DNA from: Nocardiopsis endophytica
GTDB lineage: Bacteria > Actinomycetota > Actinomycetes > Streptosporangiales > Streptosporangiaceae
Length of the DNA stretch: 64,000 bases
Reading direction: 5' to 3'
NCBI RefSeq assembly: GCF_027706725.1
Contig: NZ_JAQFWQ010000022.1
Location: forward strand, 1-64,000
Position numbers and translations under genes: made by a program. Below, piece by piece: positions 8,918 to 19,355 of the stretch. The first letter of the stretch is position 1. Each line of letters opens with the position of its first letter. A model generated the notes under the pieces. That model had not been told where the DNA came from. It worked only from the letters and a program-made list of their open reading frames with translations, and searched no databases.

Positions 8918-9802
8918 TTGTCCGAGCGTTTGCGGCTCATGGCCGTGCATGCCCACCCCGACGACGAATCCAGCAAGGGCGCCGCCACCATGGCGCGCTA
9001 CGTGGCGGAGGGCGCCGAAGTGCTGGTCGTCACACTGACCGGCGGCGAGCGCGGTTCCATCCTGAACCCGGCCATGGACCGGCCCGAGGTCCGCGAGAAC
9101 ATCGGCGAGGTCCGCCGCAAGGAGATGGCCGAGGCCCGGCAGATCCTCGGCGTGCACCAGGAGTTCTCCGGCTTCGTCGACTCGGGCCTGCCCGAGGGCG
9201 ACCCGCTGCCGCCGCTGCCCGAGGGCTGCTTCGCGGTGCAGCCGCTGGAGACGGCCTCCGAGCCGCTGGTGCGCTCGGTGCGCTCCTTCCGCCCGCACGT
9301 CATCCTCACCTACGACGACGAGGGCGGCTACCCCCACCCCGACCACATCATGACCAACCGGGTCTCGGTCGAGGCCTTCGAGGCGGCGGGCGACCCGGAG
9401 CGCTACCCGGGCACCGGCGACCCGTGGCAGCCGCTCAAGCTCTACTACCACGTGTCCTTCCCGCGCCCGCGGTTCGAGGCGATCTCCGCCGCCCTGGACG
9501 AGCGCGGCCTGGAGAACCCCTACAAGGACCTGATGAAGCGCTTCGAGGACATGGAGCGCGACCGCAGGACGTGGGACATCACCACCTAGATCAAGTGCGA
9601 CGAGTACTTCGAGACGCGTGACCGCGCCCTGATCGCGCACGCCACCCAGATCGACCCGAACGGGTTCTGGTTCGCGGTGCCCATGGACATCCAGCGCGCG
9701 TCCTGGCCCTGGGAGGACTACCACCTGGCCCGCTCCCTGGTCGACACCGAGATGCCGGAGACGGACCTGTTCGCGGGCGTCCGCGAGACGGTGGGAACAT
9801 GA
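8918..9802 (+). pseudogene. mca: Mycothiol S-conjugate amidase Mca, interrupted by an in-frame TAG
   Basis: From the TTG at 8918 (ribosome site CGAGGGG at 8902) the frame encodes a clear Mca/MshB-type amidase with zinc motifs AHPDDES near the start and HPDH in the middle. Mca hydrolyses mycothiol S-conjugates to mercapturic acids and GlcN-inositol in thiol-based detoxification. The frame meets TAG at 9587-9589 after 223 codons, right after WDITT. The same frame then continues for 70 codons of recognisable Mca C-terminus (AHATQIDPNGFWFAVP, LVDTEMPETDLFAG) to TGA at 9800. One C-to-T change (CAG to TAG) explains it. The metal site is retained in the short product, but the conserved C-terminal quarter is lost. 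Sequencing error cannot be excluded. Confidence 0.85.
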
Positions 9803-10020
9803 GCGGTATGGAGACCGTACTCATGCTCGCTCAGCCCGAGGTGGACAAGTTCACCGTCACCCCGGGCGTGCTGGGCTTCCTGGTGGTGGCCGCGATCGGC
9901 GCCGTGCTGTACTTCCTCATGCGCAGTATGAGGACCAAACTCGCCCACGTCCGCGAGGGCGGCTTCGACCAGGCCGTCGAGGCGGCCGCCGACGAGCCGG
10001 GGCAGCCCTCCAAGGAGTGA
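9799..10020 (+). CDS. Small single-pass membrane protein downstream of mca
   Basis: This 73-residue protein has one membrane helix (about 24-42), then a basic stretch (RSMRTKLAHVREGGF) and an acidic tail. Its ATG overlaps the ancestral mca stop as ATGA (9799-9802), so it was translationally coupled to full-length mca. That coupling is another sign that the frame after the TAG was once translated. Similar small proteins follow mca in many actinobacteria; function is unknown. With mca stopped 210 bp earlier, its own translation may be lowered. Confidence 0.7.
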   Translation: MSGMETVLMLAQPEVDKFTVTPGVLGFLVVAAIGAVLYFLMRSMRTKLAHVREGGFDQAVEAAADEPGQPSKE

Positions 10021-10039
10021 CCGGGGAGTGACGGCAGAG

Positions 10040-10068
10040 GGCCGCGGCGCGCCCCGAACGCCGCGGCC
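10040..10068. terminator. Hairpin terminator
   Basis: GGCCGCGGCG pairs with CGCCGCGGCC around a 9-nt loop just after the small membrane protein and before the convergent reductase stop at 10103. Confidence 0.65.
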
Positions 10069-10102
10069 TTCCGCCGGGACGCGCCGGTGCCGTTGACACA
10101 GG

Positions 10103-10756
10103 TCAGTAGGCGACGGTGATACGGCGCCGGATGGCCTGGTCCTTCTCCAGCTCGTCGGCCAGTGCGACGGCGTAGTCCTCGGCGCTGATGAAGCTGCGGC
10201 CGTTCGCGTCGAAGAGGAGTTCGTCGCCGCCGAGCTGGAACCGGGCGGTGCGGTCGCCGGGGGCGATCTCGTCCGCCGGTGAGATGTAGGTCCAGTCCAG
10301 GTCGGTCACCTCGGCGCGCAGCAGCCGCAGGACCTCGCGCTGGGCGAGGGACTCGGCCTTGTACACCGCGGGGAAGTCGTCGGTGTCGACGCGGTCCGCA
10401 CCCGACGCGGTCTTGAGGCTGCCGGCGCCGCCGACGACGACGAGCCGCGGCACACCCGCGGTGCGCAGCCCTTCGGCCAGCGAGCGGTACATCGTCAGCA
10501 GCGGGGCGGTCGGGTCGGAGCCGTCGCGGGGCGGGGAGACGGCCGACACCACGGCGTCGTGACCCGCGGCCGTCTCAGCCACCTGGGCGGGCTCGGTGAC
10601 ATCGAGGGCGACGCTCGTCAGGTCGGGACTCAGGGGCAGGGCGGCGGCCGTACGGCCCGAGCGGGTCGCGGCGGTGACCTGGTGGCCGCGGTGCAGCGCT
10701 TCCGCCGCCACACGGGAGCCGATCATGCCGGTGGCGCCGATGAGGAGGATCTTCAC
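10103..10756 (-). CDS. NAD(P)-dependent epimerase/reductase-like protein (NmrA/SDR-atypical)
   Basis: The 217-residue protein begins with an atypical SDR Rossmann fold ([10 protein letters not shown], residues 7-16). It continues with [12 protein letters not shown] and a [10 protein letters not shown] strand, as in NAD(P)H-binding sensor or reductase proteins related to NmrA and flavin reductase-like enzymes. No strong catalytic YxxxK is seen, so a sensor or redox role is as likely as a classical dehydrogenase. It lies 44 bp behind the secreted AOC-like gene on the same strand and probably shares its MarR-controlled promoter. Confidence 0.75.
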   Translation of the reverse strand: MKILLIGATGMIGSRVAAEALHRGHQVTAATRSGRTAAALPLSPDLTSVALDVTEPAQVAETAAGHDAVVSAVSPPRDGSDPTAPLLTMYRSLAEGLRTAGVPRLVVVGGAGSLKTASGADRVDTDDFPAVYKAESLAQREVLRLLRAEVTDLDWTYISPADEIAPGDRTARFQLGGDELLFDANGRSFISAEDYAVALADELEKDQAIRRRITVAY

Positions 10757-10800
10757 GGATGACTCCGTTCGTGCTGGTCTCGTAGGGCTCGTAGGTATGG

Positions 10801-11310
10801 TCAGCGCCGGATCTCGAAGGTGACCTTCGCCTGCTCCATCGTCTCCTGCAGGACGCGCACCTCTCCGGAGGCGTTCTTGTACTCGCCGGTGCCGCCCGTG
10901 ATGGCGAACTTCTCGTCGAAGACGGGCCCGGAGTCGGAGAGCTCCGCGGTTCCAGACGTGGTGATCTTGCCGTCGGGCAGCTCATAGACGAAGGTCAGCA
11001 TCTCGGAGGTACGCGGCTCGGCGTCGGTGGAGATGCCCACGAAGCTGCTGGCGCCCAGCTCGTTGCCGTCGGCGTCGATGAGGTCGGCGGTCCCGATCAG
11101 TTGGTCGCCGAGGGCGGAGTCGTCCGGGGGGACGTCGACCAAGTTGACCGCAGTGCCCTTCTCGACCGCCTCGATGGTGATCGTGCGGTGGTGGTATCCG
11201 TGCTTGGGAGGGGCGGCGTTCGCCGCAGTGGGCGCCAGGGACAGGCCGAGGACCAGGGCTCCTGCCGTGGCGGCGGCGACACCGATCGCTGGAAGGACGT
11301 GCTTGCGCAT
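10801..11310 (-). CDS. Secreted allene-oxide-cyclase-barrel-like protein
   Basis: The ATG at 11308-11310 starts a signal peptide ([10 protein letters not shown], then a hydrophobic core, cleavage near ANAAPP at about 36). The mature 130 residues contain the [21 protein letters not shown] pattern, split here as [11 protein letters not shown], seen in allene oxide cyclase-like/dirigent-like beta barrels of actinobacteria. These are secreted proteins of poorly known function. It is divergent from the marR gene across a 123-bp region with a strong inverted repeat, so MarR control is likely. Confidence 0.7.
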   Translation of the reverse strand: MRKHVLPAIGVAAATAGALVLGLSLAPTAANAAPPKHGYHHRTITIEAVEKGTAVNLVDVPPDDSALGDQLIGTADLIDADGNELGASSFVGISTDAEPRTSEMLTFVYELPDGKITTSGTAELSDSGPVFDEKFAITGGTGEYKNASGEVRVLQETMEQAKVTFEIRR

Positions 11311-11344
11311 GATCGGACTCCGTATCCGTCGAGGTACCGCATCA

Positions 11345-11387
11345 AATATCTGCCGCTGCAGACAATATGCCTGCAACGGCAGATATT
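11345..11387. promoter_or_regulatory. Divergent MarR-type operator region
   Basis: AATATCTGCCGCTGCAG (11345-11361) is followed 9 bp later by its near-complement CTGCAACGGCAGATATT (11371-11387). Each arm also holds its own smaller TGCC-type dyad, so two dimers could bind. The site is midway between the divergent starts at 11310 and 11434. Confidence 0.7.
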
Positions 11388-11433
11388 GCAAGAGCAGCTT
11401 CTTCTGTCGTCGGCTATCTGGCATCCTGGTGGG

Positions 11434-11871
11434 ATGGACGCGCAACTGCTGCATGACGACGACGTGACGCTCTACGGACTGTTCGTGGAGGCGTTCACTC
11501 GCCTCAAGCCCCTGGTGCACCGGGACCTCGGGGTCCCGGACGCCTGGTTCGAGGTGCTGCTGCGGCTGGGGCGCACCCCCGGGCACCGGCTGCGCATGAC
11601 GGATCTGGCGGAGGCCGTGTCCTTCAGCTCGGGCGGCTTCACCCGGCTCGCCGACCGCATGGCGAAGGAGGGGCTGATCCGACGCGACCCCGACCCCGAG
11701 GACCGGCGGGCCTCACTCGCCGCACTGACCGACAAGGGGGCGGAAGCACTCGACCGGGCCCTGAAAGCCCACGTCTCCCAGCTCCGCAGTCACGTCACCG
11801 CCCCCCTCACGGCCGAGGACCGCCGCCACCTGGAGCGCATCCTGCGCACACTCCGGGACGCGAACGAGTGA
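11434..11871 (+). CDS. MarR-family transcriptional regulator
   Basis: The 145-residue protein has a MarR winged helix: recognition region MTDLAEAVSFSSGGFTRLAD (about 49-68), wing DPDPEDRRAS (about 84-93) and flanking dimerisation helices. MarR proteins are ligand-released repressors. Its start lies 47 bp from a long inverted repeat in the divergent promoter region, so it most likely controls itself and the opposite secreted-protein/reductase pair. The inducing ligand is unknown. GTGGG just upstream of the ATG is the only ribosome-site candidate. Confidence 0.85.
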   Translation: MDAQLLHDDDVTLYGLFVEAFTRLKPLVHRDLGVPDAWFEVLLRLGRTPGHRLRMTDLAEAVSFSSGGFTRLADRMAKEGLIRRDPDPEDRRASLAALTDKGAEALDRALKAHVSQLRSHVTAPLTAEDRRHLERILRTLRDANE

Positions 11872-11931
11872 GTCCCGCAGACGCACGGCTGTCGCCCGGT
11901 GGGGAGGAGGCTTCTCGCTCGACCTTGTTCC

Positions 11932-12498
11932 TCAGACGGCCGACAGGTCGACGGTGACCGGGAAGGGGACGGACGCCTTGATCGCGCCGGTGAACATCTC
12001 GCCGTCCCGGTACGCCTTCATCGCCGGGTCGAGGACGTAGGTGTAGATGATGGGGATGCCGGTGGCCGCCTGCTCGATCCGCCAGTAGAAGGGGATGCCG
12101 GACTCGGCGTACTGGCTCGTCTTCACGATGCGGTCCGTGGTCTCCGAGCCGGGGGAGACCACCTCGACGACCAGGAGCAGGTGCTCGGGGCGGCTGGGCG
12201 TGACATCGAGGGTGTCCGCCCGGTAGACGGCGACGTCAGGGCGGCGGTTGGTCAGCGGGACGTCCTGGAGGCGGACGTCGAAGTCCGTATCGGCGTTCCA
12301 GTCCGGGCCCGCGGCGTCGTCCAGAGCGTTGGCCAGGATTCGGGCCAACCGGTTGTGCCGCTTGGACGCGCTCGGACTCACGACGACCATCCCGTCCACG
12401 ATCTCGATGCCCGCGCACTGCTCTTCGGACCAGGAGTCGTACTCCTCCGCGCTGATCTGCGAGTGCATCCACGCGGGGGCGACCATCTCCGCGCCCAT
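11932..12498 (-). CDS. Uma2-family (DUF820) PD-(D/E)XK nuclease-like protein
   Basis: This 188-residue protein matches the Uma2 layout: an N-terminal helix-turn with EEYDSWSEEQ, IEIVDGMVVVSP, then RRPDVAVYR and LLLVVEVVSPGS, which supply the Asp and Glu of a PD-(D/E)XK core. Many actinomycetes carry multiple copies; biological function is unresolved despite the endonuclease label. The ATG at 12498 has a good ribosome site (GGGAGG) and replaces a longer frame. It appears to be a stand-alone gene. Confidence 0.85.
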   Translation of the reverse strand: MGAEMVAPAWMHSQISAEEYDSWSEEQCAGIEIVDGMVVVSPSASKRHNRLARILANALDDAAGPDWNADTDFDVRLQDVPLTNRRPDVAVYRADTLDVTPSRPEHLLLVVEVVSPGSETTDRIVKTSQYAESGIPFYWRIEQAATGIPIIYTYVLDPAMKAYRDGEMFTGAIKASVPFPVTVDLSAV

Positions 12499-12643
12499 GG
12501 CGTACCTCCCTCGACCGGCGGTGACCGTCAGGTCCAGCACTGCTCGGTCCAGACTACTGTCGCTCCCGCGTTCCTGCCGGTACATGCCGCGCCCGCAGCC
12601 GAGCACCTGCCCGCAGCGGGGCGTGATCCGTGCACGGCCCGAT

Positions 12644-13354
12644 TCAGTCCGGAGACGGCGGGCCGTTCCAGTGGTAGATGTTCTCCGGGCGGCCCTGGCC
12701 GCCGTAGCGCGGGCGGCGCTCCACGAGGGCCTGCTCGGCGAGGTGCTCCAGGTAGCGGCGGGCGGTGACGCGGGCCATGCCCAGGCGGTTCCCGGCCTCG
12801 GCGGCGGTGATGCCGTCCGGGTCGAGTCCGCGGAGCAGGTCCACCACGGCGGAGAGGGTCGGGTTGCTCATCCCCTTCGGGAGCGGGCCGCCGATGCTGC
12901 CGCGCAGCGCACCGAACGCCCGGTCCAGGTCCTGTTGGGCGGCGGTCCCGCCGCGGTCGAGAAGGTGGCCCCGGTATTCGGCGTAGCGTTCCAGCTTGTC
13001 GCGGAAGGCGGCGAAGCTGAACGGCTTCAGCAGGTACTGCACCACGCCGTACACCAGCACCGAGCGGACGGTGCCCACATCGCGCGCCGAGGTGATGGCG
13101 ATGATGTCGGTGAGGTGGCCGCGGGCGCGCAGGGTGCGGCAGACGTCCAGGCCGGTCATGTCGGGCAGGTAGAAGTCCAACAGGACGAGGTCGACGGGGT
13201 GCCGGTCCAGGAAGTCCAGTGCCTCGCCACCCCGGTGCACCACGCCCGCGGCGGTGAAGCCGGGGACCCGCTCGACGTACTGCGCGTGCGCGTCGGCGAT
13301 CCGCGGGTCGTCCTCGACGATGAGCGCTCTGATCCTGTCTTCACCGCTGTTCAT
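12644..13354 (-). CDS. CitB/DcuR-type response regulator
   Basis: The 236-residue regulator has a receiver domain (residues 1-125) with acidic pocket EDD near 14-16, phospho-acceptor Asp in LLDFYLPD (about 59) and a conserved Lys in LLKPF (about 109). The C-terminal part contains a helix-turn-helix (ITAAEAGNRLGMARVTARRYLEHL) typical of CitB/DctR regulators. It is the last gene of a transporter-kinase-regulator operon and overlaps the kinase stop by 4 bp. Phosphorylated regulators of this type usually activate carboxylate-uptake genes. Confidence 0.9.
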   Translation of the reverse strand: MNSGEDRIRALIVEDDPRIADAHAQYVERVPGFTAAGVVHRGGEALDFLDRHPVDLVLLDFYLPDMTGLDVCRTLRARGHLTDIIAITSARDVGTVRSVLVYGVVQYLLKPFSFAAFRDKLERYAEYRGHLLDRGGTAAQQDLDRAFGALRGSIGGPLPKGMSNPTLSAVVDLLRGLDPDGITAAEAGNRLGMARVTARRYLEHLAEQALVERRPRYGGQGRPENIYHWNGPPSPD

Positions 13355-14991
13355 ACGTCTTCTTCCCGGTCCGGCCGGTCGTCCGGCCCGCCCTGCCCGC
13401 CCGGTGCTTCGGGGGCCTGCTGTGGACGCAGCCGCACGGTGAACACCGCGCCGTCGCCCGACTCCACCTCCGCCGCGCCCCCGTACCGGTCGATCACCTG
13501 CTTGACCAGGGCGAGGCCCAGGCCCTGGCCCCGCGCCCCGGCGGCGGACTTGGTGGTCCAGCCGCGCGTGAAGATGGAGTCCAGGTGCGCGCCGCCCACG
13601 CCGCTGCCGCTGTCGGCCACCCGGACCAGCAGGCCGCCGCCCGCATCGCTGCGCGCGGTCACCGTGACCCGGCGGGGAGGTTCGGCGGCCAGCGCCGCGT
13701 CGATGGCGTTGTCCACCAGGTTCCCGACCAGGGTGACCAGGTCGCGGGCCGCGACCGCGCAATCGGTGACCGCGGAGTCCTCGGTGACCACCAGCTCCAC
13801 GCCCTTCTCGGCGGCCTGGGCCGCCTTGCCGAGCAGCAGCGCGGCCAGTGCGGGCTCCTCCACCGCCTCGGTCAGCCGGTCGGCGAGCTGCTGGGCGGAG
13901 GCCAGCTCGACGGTGGCGAACTCCACGGCGCGCTCGGTCTGGCCGAGTTCGACCATGGTGACCACGGTGTGCAGGCGGTTCGCGGACTCGTGCGCCTGGG
14001 CGCGCAGCGCCTCGGTGAAGCCGCGCACCGAGTCCAGCTCACCGGCCAGCGCCTCCAGCTCGGTGTGGTCGCGCAGGGTGGTGACGGTGCCCAGCGGGCG
14101 GCCGTCCTTCTCGATGCGCTCCTGGCGGGCGACGAGCACCCGGTCGCCGTAGACGCACAACCGGTCGTCGGCGGGCTCCCCGGAGGCGAGCAGCGCGTCG
14201 AGCGGGGGCCGCAGGCCGAGGTCGCCGACCCGGCGGCCCTCGGCGTCGGCGCCCAGGCCGAGCAGTTCGCGCGCCTGGTCGTTGGCGAGCACCAGCTCGC
14301 CGCGCGGGCTGACGATCAGCAGGCCTTCGCGGACGGTGCGCAGGACGGCGTCATGGTGCTCGTACATGCGGGTGATCTCCGCGGCGCCCAGGCCCAGGGT
14401 CTGCCGGTCCAGACGCCGGCTGATCGCGTACGAGCCCGCGGCGGCGACCAGCAGCGCGGCGGCGGAGACGGCGACGACCGGGTACAGGCGGCGCTGGACC
14501 TCGCTGCCGATCCGCTCCTGGAGGATCCCGATGGACACCAGCGCCTCCACCTGGCCGTCCTCCCCGCGGATGGGCGTCACCGCGCGGACCGAGGGGCCCA
14601 GCGTTCCCTCGTAGCTCTCGGTGAAGGTGCGGCCCTCCAGCGCGGGGGCGACCGTGCCGACGAAGGGTTCGCCGATGCGTTCCGGGTCGGGGTGGGTGTA
14701 GCGGGTCCGGTCGGGGGCCATGAAGACGATGAAGTCGGTGCCGGCCGCCTCGCCCACGGATTCGGCGAGCGGCTGCAGTTCGGCCGACGGGTCGGGGCCG
14801 TTCAGCGCGGTACGGACCTCGGGCAGCTCGGCCAGCGCGGAGGCCAGGGCGCGCACCTGGAGCACGGCATGCTCGTGGGTCTCCCGGCGCACCTCCAGGA
14901 AGACCAGCACCGCCGCCGTCCCGACCAGTGAGAGGATCACCGCGAGCTGCAGTACGAAGAGCTGTCGCGCCAGGCTCATCCGCTTGCGCAT
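13351..14991 (-). CDS. CitA/DcuS-type sensor histidine kinase
   Basis: This 546-residue kinase has membrane segments near residues 12-32 and 180-200, enclosing a PDC/CACHE-like external domain of about 145 residues that would bind a carboxylate. A PAS domain follows (about 215-325). The phospho-acceptor region is LRAQAHESANRLHTV, the diagnostic CitA/DcuS signature, with N box LVDNAIDAA and G box GQGLGLALV. It lies between the DASS transporter and its regulator on the same strand. The start used is the ATG at 14991; an ATG four codons downstream is possible. Confidence 0.9.
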   Translation of the reverse strand: MRKRMSLARQLFVLQLAVILSLVGTAAVLVFLEVRRETHEHAVLQVRALASALAELPEVRTALNGPDPSAELQPLAESVGEAAGTDFIVFMAPDRTRYTHPDPERIGEPFVGTVAPALEGRTFTESYEGTLGPSVRAVTPIRGEDGQVEALVSIGILQERIGSEVQRRLYPVVAVSAAALLVAAAGSYAISRRLDRQTLGLGAAEITRMYEHHDAVLRTVREGLLIVSPRGELVLANDQARELLGLGADAEGRRVGDLGLRPPLDALLASGEPADDRLCVYGDRVLVARQERIEKDGRPLGTVTTLRDHTELEALAGELDSVRGFTEALRAQAHESANRLHTVVTMVELGQTERAVEFATVELASAQQLADRLTEAVEEPALAALLLGKAAQAAEKGVELVVTEDSAVTDCAVAARDLVTLVGNLVDNAIDAALAAEPPRRVTVTARSDAGGGLLVRVADSGSGVGGAHLDSIFTRGWTTKSAAGARGQGLGLALVKQVIDRYGGAAEVESGDGAVFTVRLRPQQAPEAPGGQGGPDDRPDREEDV

Positions 14992-15062
14992 GGTGCCATT
15001 CTCACAGGTCGGGGGCGGCGGCGCGGGAGGGGCGGGGGCCGGCCGGGCCGCAGGGCCCGCGG

Positions 15063-16700
15063 TCACATCGTGATGCCCAGGGCCCAGCCTCCGAGCAGCA
15101 TGCTCATCGCCGTGATCAGGACGACGCCGATCAGGTTCAGCCACAGCCCGGCCCGGATCATCTGCGGCATCGTCACATACCCGGAGCCGAACACGATCGC
15201 GTTCGGCGGGGTGCCGACCGGGAGCATGAAGCTGCAGGTGGCGGCCAGCGCGGCGGGGACCATCAGCAGCATCGGGTCGATGCCGATGCCCACGGCGACC
15301 GCGGCGAGCACCGGCAGGAAGGTGGTGGCCGTCGCGGTGTTGCTGGTGAGCTCGGTGAGGAGCAGGACGATCAGGCAGACGGCGGCGACCAGCAGGATGA
15401 CGGGCAGTGCGCCCAGGCCGCCCATCTTGCCGCCGATCCATTCCGAGAGCCCCGTGTCCTGAACGGCCTTGGCCAGGCACAGCCCGCCGCCGAAGAGCAG
15501 CAGCACACCCCAGGGGACGCCGTTCTGCGCGGTCCGCCAGTCCATGGCGGCCACGCCCTTCCGCGCCGACACGGGGATGAGGAAGAGGGCGAGCGCGGCG
15601 GTCAGGGCGATGGTGGTGTCGTCGAGGTTCGCGATGAAGGGGAGCACGGAGGTCAGCGCGCCCCACCCGCTGAGCTGGTCCTTGAAGACCCACAGCAGTG
15701 CGGTGGAGACGAACACGGCCAGGACGGTCCACTCACCGCGCGAAACCGGGCCGAGCCCGTCCAGCTCCTCCTGGATGACCTGCTTGCCGCCCATCACATC
15801 GCCGAGCCGGGTCGGGTAGGCGACGCGGGTCAGGAACGCCCAGGCGATGATGAGGAAGACGGCCGAGAGCGGCACGCCCAGCTTCATCCAGTCGGCGAAG
15901 CCGATGTGGACGCCGTAGGACTCCTCCATGATGCCGCTCATGATGAGGTTCGGCGGGCTGCCGATCAGGGTGGCCAGGCCGCCGATGGTGGCGGCGAAGG
16001 CGATGCCCAGCATCATCGCGACGGAGAAGTTCTTGGTGTCCTTGTCGGCGGACAGGGCCGCCACCGGGTCCTCCTCGGCGCCGCTCCCGGACGCCGCCGC
16101 GGCCCCGTCGCCCTGCGGCGCGGTGCGCGCCTGCCGGGCCGCGGCGACCATCGCCAGCACGCTGACGCCGATGGGCAGCATCATCATGGTGGTGGCGGTG
16201 TTGCTCACCCACATGGACAGGAACCAGGTCGCGGTCATCACGCCGAGCAGCAGTTGGCGCGGCTTGGTGCCGATCGCCCGCATGGTCAGCAGCGCGATGC
16301 GTTTGTGCAGGTTCCACTTCTGCATGGCCAGGGCGATGACGAAGCCGCCCAGGAAGAGGAAGACGATCGGGTGGCCGTAGGCGGCCGCGGCGTCACCGGA
16401 CGGGAGGACGCCGAGCCACGGCAGCGCCACCAGCGGCACCAGCGAGGTCGCGGCCAGCGGCAGTGCCTCGGTCATCCACCAGACGGCGACCAGGATCGCC
16501 ACGGCGAGCGAGGCGCGGGCCGCTCCGGACAGGTCGGGGTCGGCCGGAATCAGGAAGTAGGCCGACAAGGCCAGGCCCGGCCCGAGCAGCCGGCCGATCC
16601 AGACGCGCGTGTTGGGCAGGTGCCGTTCGTCGGCGCCGGGTCGTGGCCCTGCGGATCGCCGCATCCGGCTCTCGGGCGCCCGGTCCTCCGTGGTTGCCAT
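15063..16700 (-). CDS. DASS (SLC13) family carboxylate transporter
   Basis: The 545-residue membrane protein has about 12 hydrophobic segments and both SLC13 repeats: SNTATTMMMLP in the first half and TSNTATATTFLP in the second, plus the family signature around SFMLPVGTPPNAIVFGSG. These SNT motifs bind Na+ and substrate in dicarboxylate/sulfate transporters. It heads an operon followed 71 bp later by a CitA/DcuS-type kinase and its regulator, which points to a C4-dicarboxylate or citrate-like substrate rather than sulfate. A GGAAGGGACC ribosome region precedes the ATG. Confidence 0.9.
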   Translation of the reverse strand: MATTEDRAPESRMRRSAGPRPGADERHLPNTRVWIGRLLGPGLALSAYFLIPADPDLSGAARASLAVAILVAVWWMTEALPLAATSLVPLVALPWLGVLPSGDAAAAYGHPIVFLFLGGFVIALAMQKWNLHKRIALLTMRAIGTKPRQLLLGVMTATWFLSMWVSNTATTMMMLPIGVSVLAMVAAARQARTAPQGDGAAAASGSGAEEDPVAALSADKDTKNFSVAMMLGIAFAATIGGLATLIGSPPNLIMSGIMEESYGVHIGFADWMKLGVPLSAVFLIIAWAFLTRVAYPTRLGDVMGGKQVIQEELDGLGPVSRGEWTVLAVFVSTALLWVFKDQLSGWGALTSVLPFIANLDDTTIALTAALALFLIPVSARKGVAAMDWRTAQNGVPWGVLLLFGGGLCLAKAVQDTGLSEWIGGKMGGLGALPVILLVAAVCLIVLLLTELTSNTATATTFLPVLAAVAVGIGIDPMLLMVPAALAATCSFMLPVGTPPNAIVFGSGYVTMPQMIRAGLWLNLIGVVLITAMSMLLGGWALGITM

Positions 16701-16926
16701 CGAGGTCCCTTCCGTAACGTTCCGGCCATCGGCCGGTCATCGGGGTGCCCGGACAAGGTGACATGGACCACCACGGGTGTCGCTCTTTTGTTCGTAACGG
16801 TCGCACGGCCCTGACGAGGGGTTTCGCGTCCTCGGGGTGCGGCCGGGGCGGCCGACCGCCCCACCGGGTCCGGTTCCGTCGGACTCCGGACGGCAGGCCG
16901 GTAGGAAGGGCGGCGGCATCGGTGGC

Positions 16927-17166
16927 ATGGGTGGTAGTGAGAAGTACTCGGTGGGTTCGCCCGAGGAACTCGCGGAGACCGTGCGTGCCCGGGTGGGGCC
17001 GGGGGGTTTCTCGGCGTTCGTGCCCGACGCCATCGAGCACCGGATCGCCATGGAGCGGCTCGGGGAGATCGTCGCGGACTTCGAGGCGGACAACGGCCCT
17101 CTCACGGGCCAGGAGGTCGAGGCGGCCCGGGCGGTGCTGAACCATGATCGGAGCCCTGGCCCCTGA
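16927..17166 (+). CDS. CopG/RHH-like antitoxin-type protein without a partner
   Basis: The 79-residue product has an N-terminal segment (KYSVGSPEELAETVRARVG) resembling the strand-helix of ribbon-helix-helix antitoxins. The rest (FSAFVPDAIEHRIAMERLGEI, GPLTGQEVEAARAVL) matches common streptomycete VapB-like antitoxins. The usual PIN toxin would begin at its stop, but the next 69 bp hold no toxin start before the thioredoxin-protein gene. It may be an orphan antitoxin retaining only a regulatory role. The ribosome site (GGAAGG) is somewhat far upstream. Confidence 0.6.
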   Translation: MGGSEKYSVGSPEELAETVRARVGPGGFSAFVPDAIEHRIAMERLGEIVADFEADNGPLTGQEVEAARAVLNHDRSPGP

Positions 17167-17235
17167 GCTCCTGCCGGGGGAGCCACGGGCCGCCCGCCGG
17201 TGCATGGCGCCAGCCCTGTCGGGCAGAGTGGGGAC

Positions 17236-19236
<2,001 letters not shown>

Positions 19237-19355
19237 CGTTGGCCGGATCCGGCCGCGACGCGCGGCGGCCGGACGGCCGCACCGTGACATCGGGCATCCA
19301 CAGTCGGAAGAGGGCCGAGCGGCGGCTCACCACGGGGAGCGCGGAGGGGAGCGCG

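Noticed and set aside
9587-9589. Pyrrolysine or programmed readthrough at the mca TAG
   Set aside because: No known Pyl use in this lineage and Mca is not a recoded family; a point mutation is simpler.
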